Shown in pieces: positions 1 through 8,688 of a DNA stretch of 64,000 nt (within the stretch, counting starts at the first letter, position 1; each line of letters starts with the position of its first letter). Below the pieces are notes generated by a model that did not search any database, was not told where the DNA came from, and was given only the letters and a program-made list of their open reading frames with translations. Source of the stretch: Amycolatopsis alkalitolerans (lineage in GTDB: Bacteria > Actinomycetota > Actinomycetes > Mycobacteriales > Pseudonocardiaceae); NCBI RefSeq assembly GCF_006152065.1, contig NZ_VDFW01000022.1, positions 52,762 through 116,761 of the forward strand, in the 5' to 3' direction. The position numbers and the translations under genes were made by a program.

Positions 1-456
1 GCCCCGGATCTGGTCGCCGACGCCGACCTGCGCGTGGTCAACCGGTACTTCTGGCTGTGGATCACCCTCAGCCTGACCCTGCCCGCGGTGCTCGGCGGGC
101 TGCTCAGCTGGTCGTGGTGGGGCGCGGTGACGGCGTTCTTCTGGGCCGGGCTGGTGCGCATCGCGTTCCTGCACCACGTGACCTGGTCGGTGAACTCGAT
201 CTGCCACATGATCGGCGACCGGCCCTTCGCCAGCCGCGACAAGGCGGCAAACTTCTGGCCGCTGGCCATCTTGTCGATGGGCGAGTCCTGGCACAACTCG
301 CACCACGCCGACCCGACCTGCGCCCGGCACGGGGTGCTGCGCGGTCAGCTCGACGTGTCGGCGCGGGTGATCTGGTTCTTCGAGAAGGTGCGCTGGGCGC
401 GGGACGTCCGCTGGCCCAAGCCGGACCGTCTCGCGGCCAAGCGCGTCAGCGCCTGA
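1..456 (+). CDS. Fatty-acid (acyl-CoA) desaturase, C-terminal part
   Basis: The frame is open from base 1, so the start lies left of the window and only the last 151 codons are seen. The visible part has two hydrophobic membrane segments, then an HHVTW stretch, then the late histidine box WHNSHH about 55 residues before the stop. That box and the SICHMIGDRPF stretch are typical of membrane di-iron type 1 desaturases, which put a cis double bond into acyl chains (usually delta-9). The first histidine boxes are outside the window, so regiospecificity cannot be judged. The family call is firm; the substrate is inferred. Confidence 0.9.
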   Translation, partial: APDLVADADLRVVNRYFWLWITLSLTLPAVLGGLLSWSWWGAVTAFFWAGLVRIAFLHHVTWSVNSICHMIGDRPFASRDKAANFWPLAILSMGESWHNSHHADPTCARHGVLRGQLDVSARVIWFFEKVRWARDVRWPKPDRLAAKRVSA

Positions 457-585
457 GCGCCGTATGGCCGATGGCGGAACGATGAGCTGTCGGCGCGGCC
501 CGGTTGGCGCAGGACCCCGCTGACCGGCTGGCGCACCCGGAATGTCGAACTCGGCGTCCCGAACGTCGAACTCGGCGTGGGTGGG
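457..585. other. Intergenic region between convergent genes, with a two-copy tandem repeat
   Basis: This 129-bp gap separates the 3' ends of the desaturase and the small minus-strand protein. It contains the direct repeat described at 540-578 and short GC-rich inverted stretches such as CCGGTTGGCG next to CCGGCTGGCG. I see no open frame or promoter of note. Confidence 0.5.
540..578. repeat. Two-copy tandem repeat, 21-bp period
   Basis: GAATGTCGAACTCGGCGT (540-557) and GAACGTCGAACTCGGCGT (561-578) differ at one base and start 21 bp apart. A second two-copy array with the same period and a related core (AACTCGGTGT on one strand) lies at 19390-19429. The function is unknown. Confidence 0.75.
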
Positions 586-894
586 TCAGCAGGCCATGCG
601 GCGGCGGTGCTCCGCGCCGATCTTGACGGCGGCCACGGTCGCGGCGTCCCACTCGGCCGGTTCGAGGTGCTCGACCGCCTCGACGAGGGCGGCGCCGGTG
701 GCGGCGCTGGGCACGATCACGTCGCCCAGCGCGCCGTCCGCGCCGACGAGGACGACCCGCGCCCCGGCCCGCCCGATGCTCTCCACCACGGCCTTGGCTG
801 GCTTGCCGTGCCCGGCGACGAACCCGCGCGCCGCCGCGAGCTGGCGGGCGGTCGGTTCCTGGGTCCGGTCGGTCTCTTCAGTCACGCCGGCCAT
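586..894 (-). CDS. Small conserved actinobacterial protein of unknown function
   Basis: The 102-residue protein starts at the ATG at 892-894, MAGVTEETDRT. An in-frame extension upstream to 990 exists but would overlap the qor start and lacks family character. No catalytic motif is evident. The chain looks like a single alpha/beta unit with an RQLAAARGFVAGHGKPAK helix-turn, then VVLVGADGALGDVIVPS. It diverges from qor with about 40 bp between the starts, so the two may share a promoter region. I do not recognise a function. The charged N-terminus and tidy start argue that it is a real gene. Confidence 0.6.
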   Translation of the reverse strand: MAGVTEETDRTQEPTARQLAAARGFVAGHGKPAKAVVESIGRAGARVVLVGADGALGDVIVPSAATGAALVEAVEHLEPAEWDAATVAAVKIGAEHRRRMAC

Positions 895-934
895 CCTAGA
901 GTGAGAGGGCAGGACACGAGCGGCAGGAGGAAAA

Positions 935-1906
935 ATGCCCACGGCAGTACAGATCCGGCGAACCGGCGGCCCCGAGGTACTGGAACTCACCGAGCTCGAG
1001 GTCGGCGATCCGGGTCCGGGTGAACTGCTCGTGGACGTCGCGGCCGCGGGCGTGAACTACATCGACACCTATCATCGCAGCGGGCTCTACCCGATGGACC
1101 TGCCGCTGACGCCTGGCCTGGAGGGTGCGGGCACGGTCGCCGCGGTCGGCGAGGGCGTGACCGAATTCAAGCCGGGCGACCGCGTCGCCTGGCAGGGCCA
1201 GCTGGGCAGTTACGCCGTGCGAGTGCGGGTGCCGGAACGGATCGCGGTGCCGGTCCCGGACGGAGTCCCCGACGAGGTCGCGGCCGCCTTGCTGCTGCAG
1301 GGAGTCACCGCGCATTACCTGAGTCGCTCGACCTACGAAGTCAAAGAAGGCGACGACGTTCTCGTGCACGCCGCGGCCGGAGGGACCGGGCTCCTGCTGA
1401 CGCAGCTGGTGAAGTCCCGCGGCGGCCGCGTCATCGCGACGGTGTCGACCGGAGAGAAGGAGAAGCTCGCCCGCGAGGCCGGGGCGGACGAGGTGATCCG
1501 CTACGACCAGGTGGACTTCGCCGAGGAGACCCGGCGGCTGACCGGCGGCGAAGGCGTCGCCGTGGTGTACGACGGCGTCGGGAAGAACACCTTCGACGGC
1601 AGCCTCGCCAGCCTGCGGATACGCGGCATGCTGGTGCTGTTCGGCGCCGCCAGCGGCCCGGTGCCGCCGGTCGACCCGCAGCGGCTCAACGCGGGTGGCT
1701 CGCTGTTCCTGACCCGGCCGACGAGTGTCCACTATGTCCGCACCCGCGACGAGCTGATCTGGCGCGCCGGCGAGCTGTTCCAGTCCGTTGTGGACGGTGC
1801 GCTGACCGTCCGGATCGGGCACCGGTACCCGCTCGCCGAGGCCCGCCAGGCCCACGAGGACCTGCAGGGCAGGCGCACCACCGGCAAGCTGCTGCTGGTG
1901 CCGTGA
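935..1906 (+). CDS. qor: NADPH:quinone oxidoreductase (zinc-independent MDR family)
   Basis: The 323-residue protein is a medium-chain dehydrogenase/reductase of the quinone reductase (crotonase-free QOR) type. It has an N-terminal GroES-like domain with GLEGAGTVAAVGEGV, and a Rossmann domain with HAAAGGTGLLLTQL near residues 145-160. No structural-zinc cysteines are present, as expected for QOR. It transfers electrons from NADPH to small quinones in the cytosol. The start is set by AGGAGG seven bases upstream of the ATG at 935. In M. tuberculosis qor sits in the same neighbourhood near ctaB and tkt. A 57-bp palindromic element begins two bases after its stop codon. Confidence 0.92.
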   Translation: MPTAVQIRRTGGPEVLELTELEVGDPGPGELLVDVAAAGVNYIDTYHRSGLYPMDLPLTPGLEGAGTVAAVGEGVTEFKPGDRVAWQGQLGSYAVRVRVPERIAVPVPDGVPDEVAAALLLQGVTAHYLSRSTYEVKEGDDVLVHAAAGGTGLLLTQLVKSRGGRVIATVSTGEKEKLAREAGADEVIRYDQVDFAEETRRLTGGEGVAVVYDGVGKNTFDGSLASLRIRGMLVLFGAASGPVPPVDPQRLNAGGSLFLTRPTSVHYVRTRDELIWRAGELFQSVVDGALTVRIGHRYPLAEARQAHEDLQGRRTTGKLLLVP

Positions 1907-1907
1907 A

Positions 1908-1964
1908 GTGCCGTGAGGGACCCCTTCACGGCCGAAAAGGGCATGAGGGGGTCCCTCACGGCAT
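1908..1964. repeat. 57-bp palindromic element, copy 1
   Basis: The arms at 1908-1928 and 1944-1964 are 21 bases each with two mismatches; the core arm is CCGTGAGGGACCCC. The 15-nt loop is CGGCCGAAAAGGGCA. The element fills the gap between the convergent ends of qor and hpnH and could act as a bidirectional terminator. The same 57-bp unit occurs in reverse orientation at 43358-43414. Confidence 0.9.
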
Positions 1965-1977
1965 CGGGCAAGCCGGG

Positions 1978-2982
1978 TCAGGCGCCGACGGCGGCCCGGA
2001 TGGTCTGCGACAGCGAACTGGTCGTGGCGATGACCGCGGTGGGCTCGTAACCGCAGTGCGCCATGCAGTTGGCGCAGCGCGGGTCCTTGCCCCGGCCGAA
2101 CTTGTCCCAGTCGGTTTCCTCGATCAGCTCGCGCCACGTCTTGGCGTAGCCGTCGTCGAGCAGGTAGCACGGCCGCTGCCAGCCCAGCAGCGAGTACGAC
2201 GGGATGCCCCACGGGGTGCACTCGAAGTCCCGCTTGCCCTCGATGAAGTCGAGGAACAGCGGCGAGTGGTTCAGCCGCCACTTCTTGCGGCGCCCGTCCC
2301 CGAACGCCTTCGAGAACAGCTCACGGGTCTGCTGCACGCCGAGGAAGTGTTCCTGGTCGGGCGCCTTCTCGTACGCGTAGCCCGGCGAGAGCTGCATGTT
2401 GTCGACCTTGACCACGTCGTTGAGGTAGTCGAGCACGTCGATGACGTCCTGCGGGGTGTCGGTGTTGAAGAACGTGGTGTTCGTCATCACCCGGAAACCG
2501 GCGTCCTTCGCCATCTTGATCGCGTCGACGGCGGCGGAGAACCCACCCTCCTTGCGCACCGAGGCGTCGTGTTTCTCCTCGAGGCCGTCGATGTGCACCA
2601 TCCACGCGAAGTTGCGGTGCGGCTTGAACTTGTGGATGTGCTTCGGCAGCAGCAACGCGTTCGTGCACAGGAACACGATCTTGCCCCGGTCCAGCAGGAT
2701 CCGCGTGATCTCGTCCATCTGCGGGTGCATCAGCGGCTCGCCACCGGCGATGGACACCATCGGCGCGCCGCTCTCCTCGACGGCGCCGACGGCCTGCTGC
2801 ACCGGCATCCGCTGCTTGAGCAGGTGCGCCGGCTGCTGGATCTTGCCGCAGCCACCGCATTTGAGGTTGCACGCGAACAGTGGCTCCAGCTCGACCAGGA
2901 TCGCGTACTTGTCCTGGCGCTTCAGCTTCTGCTTCGCCAGGTACGCGCCGAGCCGGATCGACTGGCGCAACGGCATTGCCAT
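1978..2982 (-). CDS. hpnH: Adenosyl-hopene transferase HpnH (radical SAM)
   Basis: HpnH joins a 5'-deoxyadenosyl group to the hopanoid side chain to give adenosylhopane, the first step to extended C35 hopanoids. The 334-residue protein carries the radical-SAM cluster CNLKCGGC (Cys38, Cys42, Cys45), the AGGEP segment near 80, and a cysteine-rich tail, CANCMAHCGYEP. The N-terminal MPLRQSIRLGAYL is typical of HpnH. It is the last gene of the hopanoid operon, three bases after the HpnG-IspH fusion. Length and motifs match the family along the whole chain. Confidence 0.95.
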   Translation of the reverse strand: MAMPLRQSIRLGAYLAKQKLKRQDKYAILVELEPLFACNLKCGGCGKIQQPAHLLKQRMPVQQAVGAVEESGAPMVSIAGGEPLMHPQMDEITRILLDRGKIVFLCTNALLLPKHIHKFKPHRNFAWMVHIDGLEEKHDASVRKEGGFSAAVDAIKMAKDAGFRVMTNTTFFNTDTPQDVIDVLDYLNDVVKVDNMQLSPGYAYEKAPDQEHFLGVQQTRELFSKAFGDGRRKKWRLNHSPLFLDFIEGKRDFECTPWGIPSYSLLGWQRPCYLLDDGYAKTWRELIEETDWDKFGRGKDPRCANCMAHCGYEPTAVIATTSSLSQTIRAAVGA

Positions 2983-2985
2983 GAT

Positions 2986-4455
2986 CTACCCAACCTCCCG
3001 AGGTAACGTGAAACGGACGTCTTCATCGGCGACCTGGCTGTCCCGCACCGAGGTACGGCCGAGCCCGGCCAGGCACTGAGTCAGTTCCTCCACCAGATGC
3101 GGCGGCGCGGAAGCACCCGCGGTGATCCCGATCCGCCGCGCGCCGGCGAGCCAGCGCATGTCCACTTCGGACACGTCATCGATCAGGTGCGCGGGGGCCC
3201 CGTGCCGCCGCGACACCTCCACCAGCCGCTTCGAGTTCGACGAGTTCGCCGAGCCGACCACCAGCACCACGTCGGCCTTTTCGGCGACCGCCCGCACGGC
3301 CCGCTGGCGGTTCGTCGTCGCGTAACAGATGTCGTCCCGGCGCGGCGCGGCCATCGCCGGGAACCGCCCGCGCAGCACGGAAGCGATCTCGTCGGCCTCG
3401 TCGACCGCGAGCGTCGTCTGCATCGCGTACGCGACCTTCTCCGGGTCGGCCACCTGCACGTGCGCGGCCGCCGAGGCGTCCTCCACGACGAGCACCTGCC
3501 CCGGCGCCTCGCCGACGGTGCCCTCGACCTCTTCGTGGTCGGCATGCCCGATGAGCAGCACCGTGTCCCCGCGCGAGGAGTACCGGCGGACCTCGTTGTG
3601 CACCTTGGTGACCAGCGGGCAGGTCGCGTCGATCACCCGCAGGTCCTTCGCCGCCGCTTCCTGTCGCACGGCGGGCGCGACCCCGTGCGCGGCGAGCACC
3701 GTGGTGGCCCCGGCCGGCACCTCGTCGACCTCCCGCACGAACACCGCGCCCATCCGTTCGAGACGGCGCACGACGTGGGCATTGTGGACGATCTGACGCC
3801 GCACGTACACCGGCGCGCCGTAGCGCTCCAGCGCACGTTCGACGATCTCGATCGCCCTGTCCACCCCGGCGCAGAACGAGCGCGGGCTGGCGAGCAGAAT
3901 CTCACCCTGGTCCACCGCCGAGCACCATTCCCGCAGGGCCGGCGCGGCCGCCCGCAGTGACCGCAGCCCGGTGATCCCCCGGCGCAGGGTACCCGGCCGC
4001 CACAGCGGATGGTCCCGAGTGTCCACAATGGCCCGGACCACGGCAAGCGGCCCTGGCACAGCGGCGAACTGGGCGGACTCCATGTCCACCGCGAGGGCGC
4101 CCCGCGCGGCGAACCGGTTCCGCTCGGCCCCGTCCACTAGCGCGTCCGACGAGGCCACCGGTCCGGTGTGGACGGTCAGGCCGAGCCGCCGCAGTGCCGC
4201 CGCGAGCAGCGGCGCGGACTTCAGCGGCACCGGGCCGTCCGGCCCGTCGATCTCGGTGGCCACCACCAGGTCGCCGGGGCGCACGCCGTGGGCCACCCCG
4301 CCGCCGATCCCGGCGACGACGACCGGGGTGTCACCGAGCCGCACGACTGCCTCCGCGCTCCGCCGCGGGCCCATTCCGGTGTGCACCACGCGCATCCCGG
4401 GCACCCGCACGGCCGCGGCCTCGAGATACATGGGCGCGCACACGACACCGTTCAT
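2986..4455 (-). CDS. Fusion: hopanoid phosphorylase (HpnG-like) + HMBPP reductase IspH
   Basis: The 489-residue protein combines two enzymes. Residues 1 to about 180 resemble the nucleoside phosphorylase-type HpnG (AGIGGGVAHGV near 48-58, VDMESAQFA at 123-131), which removes adenine from adenosylhopane. Residues about 184-489 are a full IspH/LytB, which makes IPP and DMAPP from HMBPP. The three iron-sulfur cysteines are present (SFCAGVDRA Cys195, DATCPLVTK Cys279, CYATTNRQ Cys377), as are the histidine motifs HNAH (224-227) and GHADHEEVEGT (303-313). The start ATG overlaps the cyclase stop as ATGA. One protein would thus serve both isoprenoid supply and hopanoid tailoring. The phosphorylase half is shorter than usual. 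Confidence 0.9.
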   Translation of the reverse strand: MNGVVCAPMYLEAAAVRVPGMRVVHTGMGPRRSAEAVVRLGDTPVVVAGIGGGVAHGVRPGDLVVATEIDGPDGPVPLKSAPLLAAALRRLGLTVHTGPVASSDALVDGAERNRFAARGALAVDMESAQFAAVPGPLAVVRAIVDTRDHPLWRPGTLRRGITGLRSLRAAAPALREWCSAVDQGEILLASPRSFCAGVDRAIEIVERALERYGAPVYVRRQIVHNAHVVRRLERMGAVFVREVDEVPAGATTVLAAHGVAPAVRQEAAAKDLRVIDATCPLVTKVHNEVRRYSSRGDTVLLIGHADHEEVEGTVGEAPGQVLVVEDASAAAHVQVADPEKVAYAMQTTLAVDEADEIASVLRGRFPAMAAPRRDDICYATTNRQRAVRAVAEKADVVLVVGSANSSNSKRLVEVSRRHGAPAHLIDDVSEVDMRWLAGARRIGITAGASAPPHLVEELTQCLAGLGRTSVRDSQVADEDVRFTLPREVG

Positions 4456-6335
4456 GAGGCGCCTCGCACATACCGCCCGAGCGCGGAGACGGGGAACACC
4501 AGCCGGTACAGGTGGTAGTTGATGTAGAAGTCGCCGGGGAAGCCGGTGCCGGTGAACTGCGGCTCGTCCCAGGTGCCGTCGGCCCGCTGCGTCCCGGCCA
4601 GCCACCGCACCCCTCGCTCCACAATGGACGATTCACGCTCCCCCGCCGCCAGCAGGGCCAGCAATGCCCACGCTGTCTGGGACGCGGTCGAGTCGCCCTT
4701 GCCGATCCAGGCCGGATCCCGGTAGGACCGCAGGTCCTCGCCCCAGCCGCCGTCGGCGTTCTGCACCTCGGCGAGCCACGCCACCGCACGGCGGATCACC
4801 GGATCCGCGGGCGAGACCCCCGCCGCGACGAGCGCGGGCACGACCGCGCCGGTGCCGTAGAGGTGGTTCGCGCCCCACCGGCCGAACCAGGATCCGTTGT
4901 CCTCCTGGGCATCCAGCAGCCACCGGACCCCCCGACGGCACTCGCGGGTGCTCGTGAGCCCTTCCGCCGCGAGCATTTCGACGATATGCGCGGTGACGTC
5001 GGCCGAGGGCGGGTCGATCACCGCGCCGAAATCGCAGAACGGCAGTTTGGTCGTCAGCTCCCGCGTGTTGTCGGCGTCGAACGCGCCCCAGCCCCCGTCG
5101 CTCGACTGCATGCCCTGCAGCCAGACCGTCGCCCGGTCGATGGCCTCCTTCATCCGGGGCCGGTCGCCGAAAGCCGTGCGCCGCAAGGCCAGCACGATCT
5201 CGGCCGTGTCATCGGTGTCGGGATAGACGTCGTTGGCGAACTCGAACGCCCAGCCGCCCGGCGGGGTCGTGGGCCGCTTGACCGCCCAGTCGCCGGCGAC
5301 CCGGATCTCCTCGCCCAGCAACCAGTCCGCCGCCTTCACCAGCGCCGGGTCGTCGGCGGGCTCGCCCGCGTCGTGCAGCGCGATCATCGCGAGCGCGGTG
5401 TCCCAGACCGGGGACTGGCACGCTTCGAGCCGCCGCACCCGGCCGTCCGGGGTTTCCTCGCGGATGATGAACCCGTCGAGCCCCTTCAACCCGGCCTTCA
5501 TCGCGGGATGGTCGGACGAGTAGCCCAGCAGATGCAGCGCCAGCAGCGAATACACCCACGGCGGCTGGATGCCGCCCCATGAGCCGTCCGCCTCCTGGCG
5601 GGCGATGATCCACTCCGCGGCCTGCCGCATGGCCCATCCGCGCATGGGTTTCACCGGCAGCTTCGCGTAGGTGTGCAGGGCCTTGTCGAGGTATTCGAAC
5701 GCGCCGGACCAGGTCCATGGTTTGAGGTTCTTGCCGGGCCGCTCGCCGGTGCGCAGCTCGTCGACCCCGAACGGCAGCGGCCGTACGGGTTTCAGCGTCG
5801 CGACGATCGTCAGTGGCACCACCGTCTGCCGTGCCCAGCATCCCCAGTCGTAAACGTTGAGCGGGAACCACGACGGCAGGAAGATCAGCTCCGGTGGCAT
5901 GTTGGGCAGCTCGTCCCAGGACCACAACCCGAACAGGGCCAGCCAGATCCGGGTGAAGACCCGGCTGTTCTCCAGCCCGCCACCGGCCAGCACGAACTCC
6001 TGCGCCGCGCGCATATGCGGCGCTTCGGGCGCGTCACCGGCCAGCCGCAGCGCGACCCATGCCTCGATCGTGGTCGACAGTTCGCCGGGCCCGCCGTAGA
6101 AGGTGGCCCACGTGCCGTCCTCGCGCTGTTGCGACCGGATCCACCGCGCGGCTTCCTCGGTCTCGGCCGCGGTGAGGATGCCGAGGAACTCCCGCAGCAG
6201 CAGGTCCTCGGCATCCATCGTGACGTTCGTCTCCAGCTCGCCCTTCCACCAGCCGCCGCCCTCCTGCAGCCCCTTGAGGTGCTCGACCGCGCGCGCGAGC
6301 GTCACGGCGGCCGGGCTCTGGACGGTGCGCGTCAT
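4452..6335 (-). CDS. shc: Squalene-hopene cyclase
   Basis: The 627-residue cyclase converts squalene to hopene and diplopterol at the membrane. The catalytic acid motif DTDD is at 373-376. QW repeats run throughout: QREDGTW (70-76), QEADGSW, QSSDGGW, QEDNGSW, QNADGGW and QRADGTW near the end, followed by the conserved GTGFPGDFYINYHLYR tail. The start ATG at 6333-6335 shares one base with the stop of the upstream prenyl synthase (TGATG). The longer open frame above it overlaps that gene and is not needed. Complete, normal length. Confidence 0.97.
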   Translation of the reverse strand: MTRTVQSPAAVTLARAVEHLKGLQEGGGWWKGELETNVTMDAEDLLLREFLGILTAAETEEAARWIRSQQREDGTWATFYGGPGELSTTIEAWVALRLAGDAPEAPHMRAAQEFVLAGGGLENSRVFTRIWLALFGLWSWDELPNMPPELIFLPSWFPLNVYDWGCWARQTVVPLTIVATLKPVRPLPFGVDELRTGERPGKNLKPWTWSGAFEYLDKALHTYAKLPVKPMRGWAMRQAAEWIIARQEADGSWGGIQPPWVYSLLALHLLGYSSDHPAMKAGLKGLDGFIIREETPDGRVRRLEACQSPVWDTALAMIALHDAGEPADDPALVKAADWLLGEEIRVAGDWAVKRPTTPPGGWAFEFANDVYPDTDDTAEIVLALRRTAFGDRPRMKEAIDRATVWLQGMQSSDGGWGAFDADNTRELTTKLPFCDFGAVIDPPSADVTAHIVEMLAAEGLTSTRECRRGVRWLLDAQEDNGSWFGRWGANHLYGTGAVVPALVAAGVSPADPVIRRAVAWLAEVQNADGGWGEDLRSYRDPAWIGKGDSTASQTAWALLALLAAGERESSIVERGVRWLAGTQRADGTWDEPQFTGTGFPGDFYINYHLYRLVFPVSALGRYVRGAS

Positions 6336-7345
6336 CAGGCCTCCCTCGTGACGATGAACTCCGCGAGCGACAGCAGTTCTTCGCGCGGCTGGTCGGGAAT
6401 CCGCGCGTCTTCGAGCTTCTGACGGCCGTCGGCCATCCGGCGGTAGGCCTCGTCGAGCGCCCATCTGCGCCCGCCCGCCTGCTCGATCAGCTCGGCCGCG
6501 TGCCGCACGGACTCCTCACCCGGCGCCCCGGTCCGCGCGAGCCATTTCGCGAGCTCCCTGCCGAGCGCGCCGCCATGGGTGATCGCGTACGTCACCGGGA
6601 GGCTCTTCTTGCGGGCCCGCAGATCCGAGTACACCGGTTTGCCGGTCACCGCCGTCTCGCCCCAGATCCCGAGCACGTCGTCGACCAGCTGGAAGGCCAG
6701 CCCCAGATCGGCGCCGAAACCGGCCAGCGCGTCGACCGTCGCCCGCGGCGCCCCGGCCAGTACCGCGCCGATCGCGGTGCTCGCGGACAGCAGCGCGCCC
6801 GTCTTCCCGGCGGCCATGTCGAGGCACTCGTCGAGGCCGACGTCGTTGCGCTGCTCGAACGCGACGTCGAGGACCTGGCCGCGGATGAGCTCGTTGGTCG
6901 CGTCCGCCAGCAGCCGCGCCGCGGCGAGCGCGCACGGCCCGTCACCGTCGAGCAGCACCTCCTGCGCCAGCGAAAGCATCGCGTCCCCGGTGAGGATCGC
7001 GCTGGCCGCGCCGCGCACCGCCCATACGGTCGGCCGGTGCCGGCGCTCGGTGTCGCCGTCCATGAGGTCGTCGTGCAGCAACGAGAAGTTGTGCACCAGC
7101 TCCACGGCGACCGCGCCCGGTAAGGCCACTGTGGACGCGGCGCCCGCCGCCTCCGCGGAGAGCAGGGCCAGCGCGGGACGGACCGCCTTGCCGCCGCCGT
7201 CGGTCGGGTTGCCGTCGAGATCGGTCCAGCCCAGGTGGTAGTAGGCGACCCGGCGGCTGGCGGGGTCGAGCCGGTCCAGCGCCGCCCGCATCGCGGGCAT
7301 GATCGCTTTCCGGCCCTGCTGGAGAGAGTCGAGAACCGCGGTCAT
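6335..7345 (-). CDS. Polyprenyl (farnesyl/geranylgeranyl-type) diphosphate synthase
   Basis: This trans-prenyltransferase of 336 residues has the first aspartate motif DDLMD (92-96) and the second DDVLGIWG (222-229). It condenses IPP with an allylic diphosphate. In a hopanoid operon the expected product is farnesyl diphosphate for HpnC/HpnD. I chose the ATG at 7343-7345, which has AAGGA at good spacing and a TGATG overlap with hpnE. A GTG one codon upstream is possible. Chain length cannot be fixed from sequence reading alone. Confidence 0.92.
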   Translation of the reverse strand: MTAVLDSLQQGRKAIMPAMRAALDRLDPASRRVAYYHLGWTDLDGNPTDGGGKAVRPALALLSAEAAGAASTVALPGAVAVELVHNFSLLHDDLMDGDTERRHRPTVWAVRGAASAILTGDAMLSLAQEVLLDGDGPCALAAARLLADATNELIRGQVLDVAFEQRNDVGLDECLDMAAGKTGALLSASTAIGAVLAGAPRATVDALAGFGADLGLAFQLVDDVLGIWGETAVTGKPVYSDLRARKKSLPVTYAITHGGALGRELAKWLARTGAPGEESVRHAAELIEQAGGRRWALDEAYRRMADGRQKLEDARIPDQPREELLSLAEFIVTREA

Positions 7346-8688
7346 CACATGTCCTTACTGTTCGGGTTCTGGGCACCGAGCAGGGCTTTGGCGGCCGCGT
7401 CGCCGCTGCGCACGGCCCCTTCCATGGTCGCAGGCCACCCGGTGGCCGTCCACGCGCCGGCGAGCACGAGCCCCTCGGCCGCGGTCGCGGCGCCGGGGCG
7501 CAGCGCCGCGCTCCCGGGTGCCGGGCGGAACGTGGCGTGCCGCTCGCGGGTGACGAAGAAGTCGCGCACGTCCGCGCGCGCCCCCGACGGCAGCACCTGC
7601 CGCAGCGCGGGCAGGATCCGCTCGCGGATCCGCCGCACCGGGACGTCGATGAGGTCGTCGGCGGCGGACATCGAGACCGCCACGTACTGACCACCGTCCA
7701 CTCCGGACTGTCTGGTCCGGTCGAACACCCATTGCACGGGCGAGTCGACCGCGGCGAAGAACGGTTCGCTCAGCACCGGGCGGTCGAACACCACATGCAC
7801 GTTGACGATCGGGGAGCTGCCCAGCGCGTCCGCCCAGCCCTCGGGCAGATTCACGCTGCCGTCGGGCAGCAGGCGGTGCGCGATGTCCGGCGGCACGGCG
7901 AGCACCACCGCCTCGGCGACGAACTCCGTCTCCCCCGCCACGACACGCCAGCCACCGTCCTCCTTGGACAGTGCGGACACCTTGGTGCCCAGGAGGACCT
8001 GCGCGCCCGCCTCGGTGAGCCGCGCCTTCGCCGGTTCGCCGTGCAGCTCACGCAACGGGACCTTCGCCCAGCCGATGTCCGCCGCACCGGCATCGGTGAG
8101 CAGGCCGACCTGGAAGACCGTGGCGGCCAGCGACAGCGACGCTTCGGCGGCGTGCGCGTTGAGCGTCGCGATGCCAACCAGGTCCCACAACTTCGTGATC
8201 GCCTGCTCGCTCTGCCCGTGCCGGCCGAGCCAGTCCGCGAAGGACTGCGCGTCGGCCTCCGCCGACTCCCGGTCGACCCCGCGCAGCGCGAGCGCCGCCC
8301 CGGCGAACCTGAGCCGGTCCGCGACCGGGAGCGGCCGGTACTTCAGCACCGAGTCGGCCAGGTGCAGCGGCGCGGGCAAACCGTTGCGCCGCAACCACAC
8401 CGGCTCGCGCAGCCGCGGCGACCGGACCGGGATCGCCAGCCTGGGCTGCAGGTGCACCTTGTCCATCACCCGCAGGCGCCGCAGCAGGTCCAGGTAGGAC
8501 GTGCAGCAGCGCAGGAACACGTGCTGCCCGTTGTCCACGTCGAGCTCACCGCGCCGGAACGAATGGGTCAGCCCGCCGAGGTGGCCTCTGGCCTCCAGCA
8601 GCGTAACGTCCAGGCCGGCGTCGGCGCAGCGCAACGCCGCCGTGATCCCGGCGAGCCCCCCGCCGATCACCGCGACCCTGCGCGTCAC
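7345..8688 (-). CDS. hpnE: Hydroxysqualene dehydroxylase / squalene-associated FAD desaturase HpnE
   Basis: HpnE reduces hydroxysqualene to squalene. The 447-residue protein begins with an FAD dinucleotide fold, VIGGGLAGITAALRCADAG, and ends with the flavin-site stretch LVLAGAWTATGWPATMEGA, both typical of the phytoene-desaturase/HpnE family. The GTG start at 8686-8688 overlaps the hpnD stop as GTGA; the frame upstream of this is a shadow of hpnD. It is followed by the prenyl synthase with overlap. Third gene of the operon. Confidence 0.93.
   Translation of the reverse strand: MTRRVAVIGGGLAGITAALRCADAGLDVTLLEARGHLGGLTHSFRRGELDVDNGQHVFLRCCTSYLDLLRRLRVMDKVHLQPRLAIPVRSPRLREPVWLRRNGLPAPLHLADSVLKYRPLPVADRLRFAGAALALRGVDRESAEADAQSFADWLGRHGQSEQAITKLWDLVGIATLNAHAAEASLSLAATVFQVGLLTDAGAADIGWAKVPLRELHGEPAKARLTEAGAQVLLGTKVSALSKEDGGWRVVAGETEFVAEAVVLAVPPDIAHRLLPDGSVNLPEGWADALGSSPIVNVHVVFDRPVLSEPFFAAVDSPVQWVFDRTRQSGVDGGQYVAVSMSAADDLIDVPVRRIRERILPALRQVLPSGARADVRDFFVTRERHATFRPAPGSAALRPGAATAAEGLVLAGAWTATGWPATMEGAVRSGDAAAKALLGAQNPNSKDM

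Noticed and set aside
896..2281. 461-codon frame opposite qor and hpnH
   Set aside because: Shadow frame with no recognisable domain, overlapping two well-supported genes on its length.
2986..4605. Longer start for the HpnG-IspH fusion
   Set aside because: The extra 50 codons are antisense-like Arg/His-rich sequence inside the cyclase gene; the ATGA overlap start is far better.
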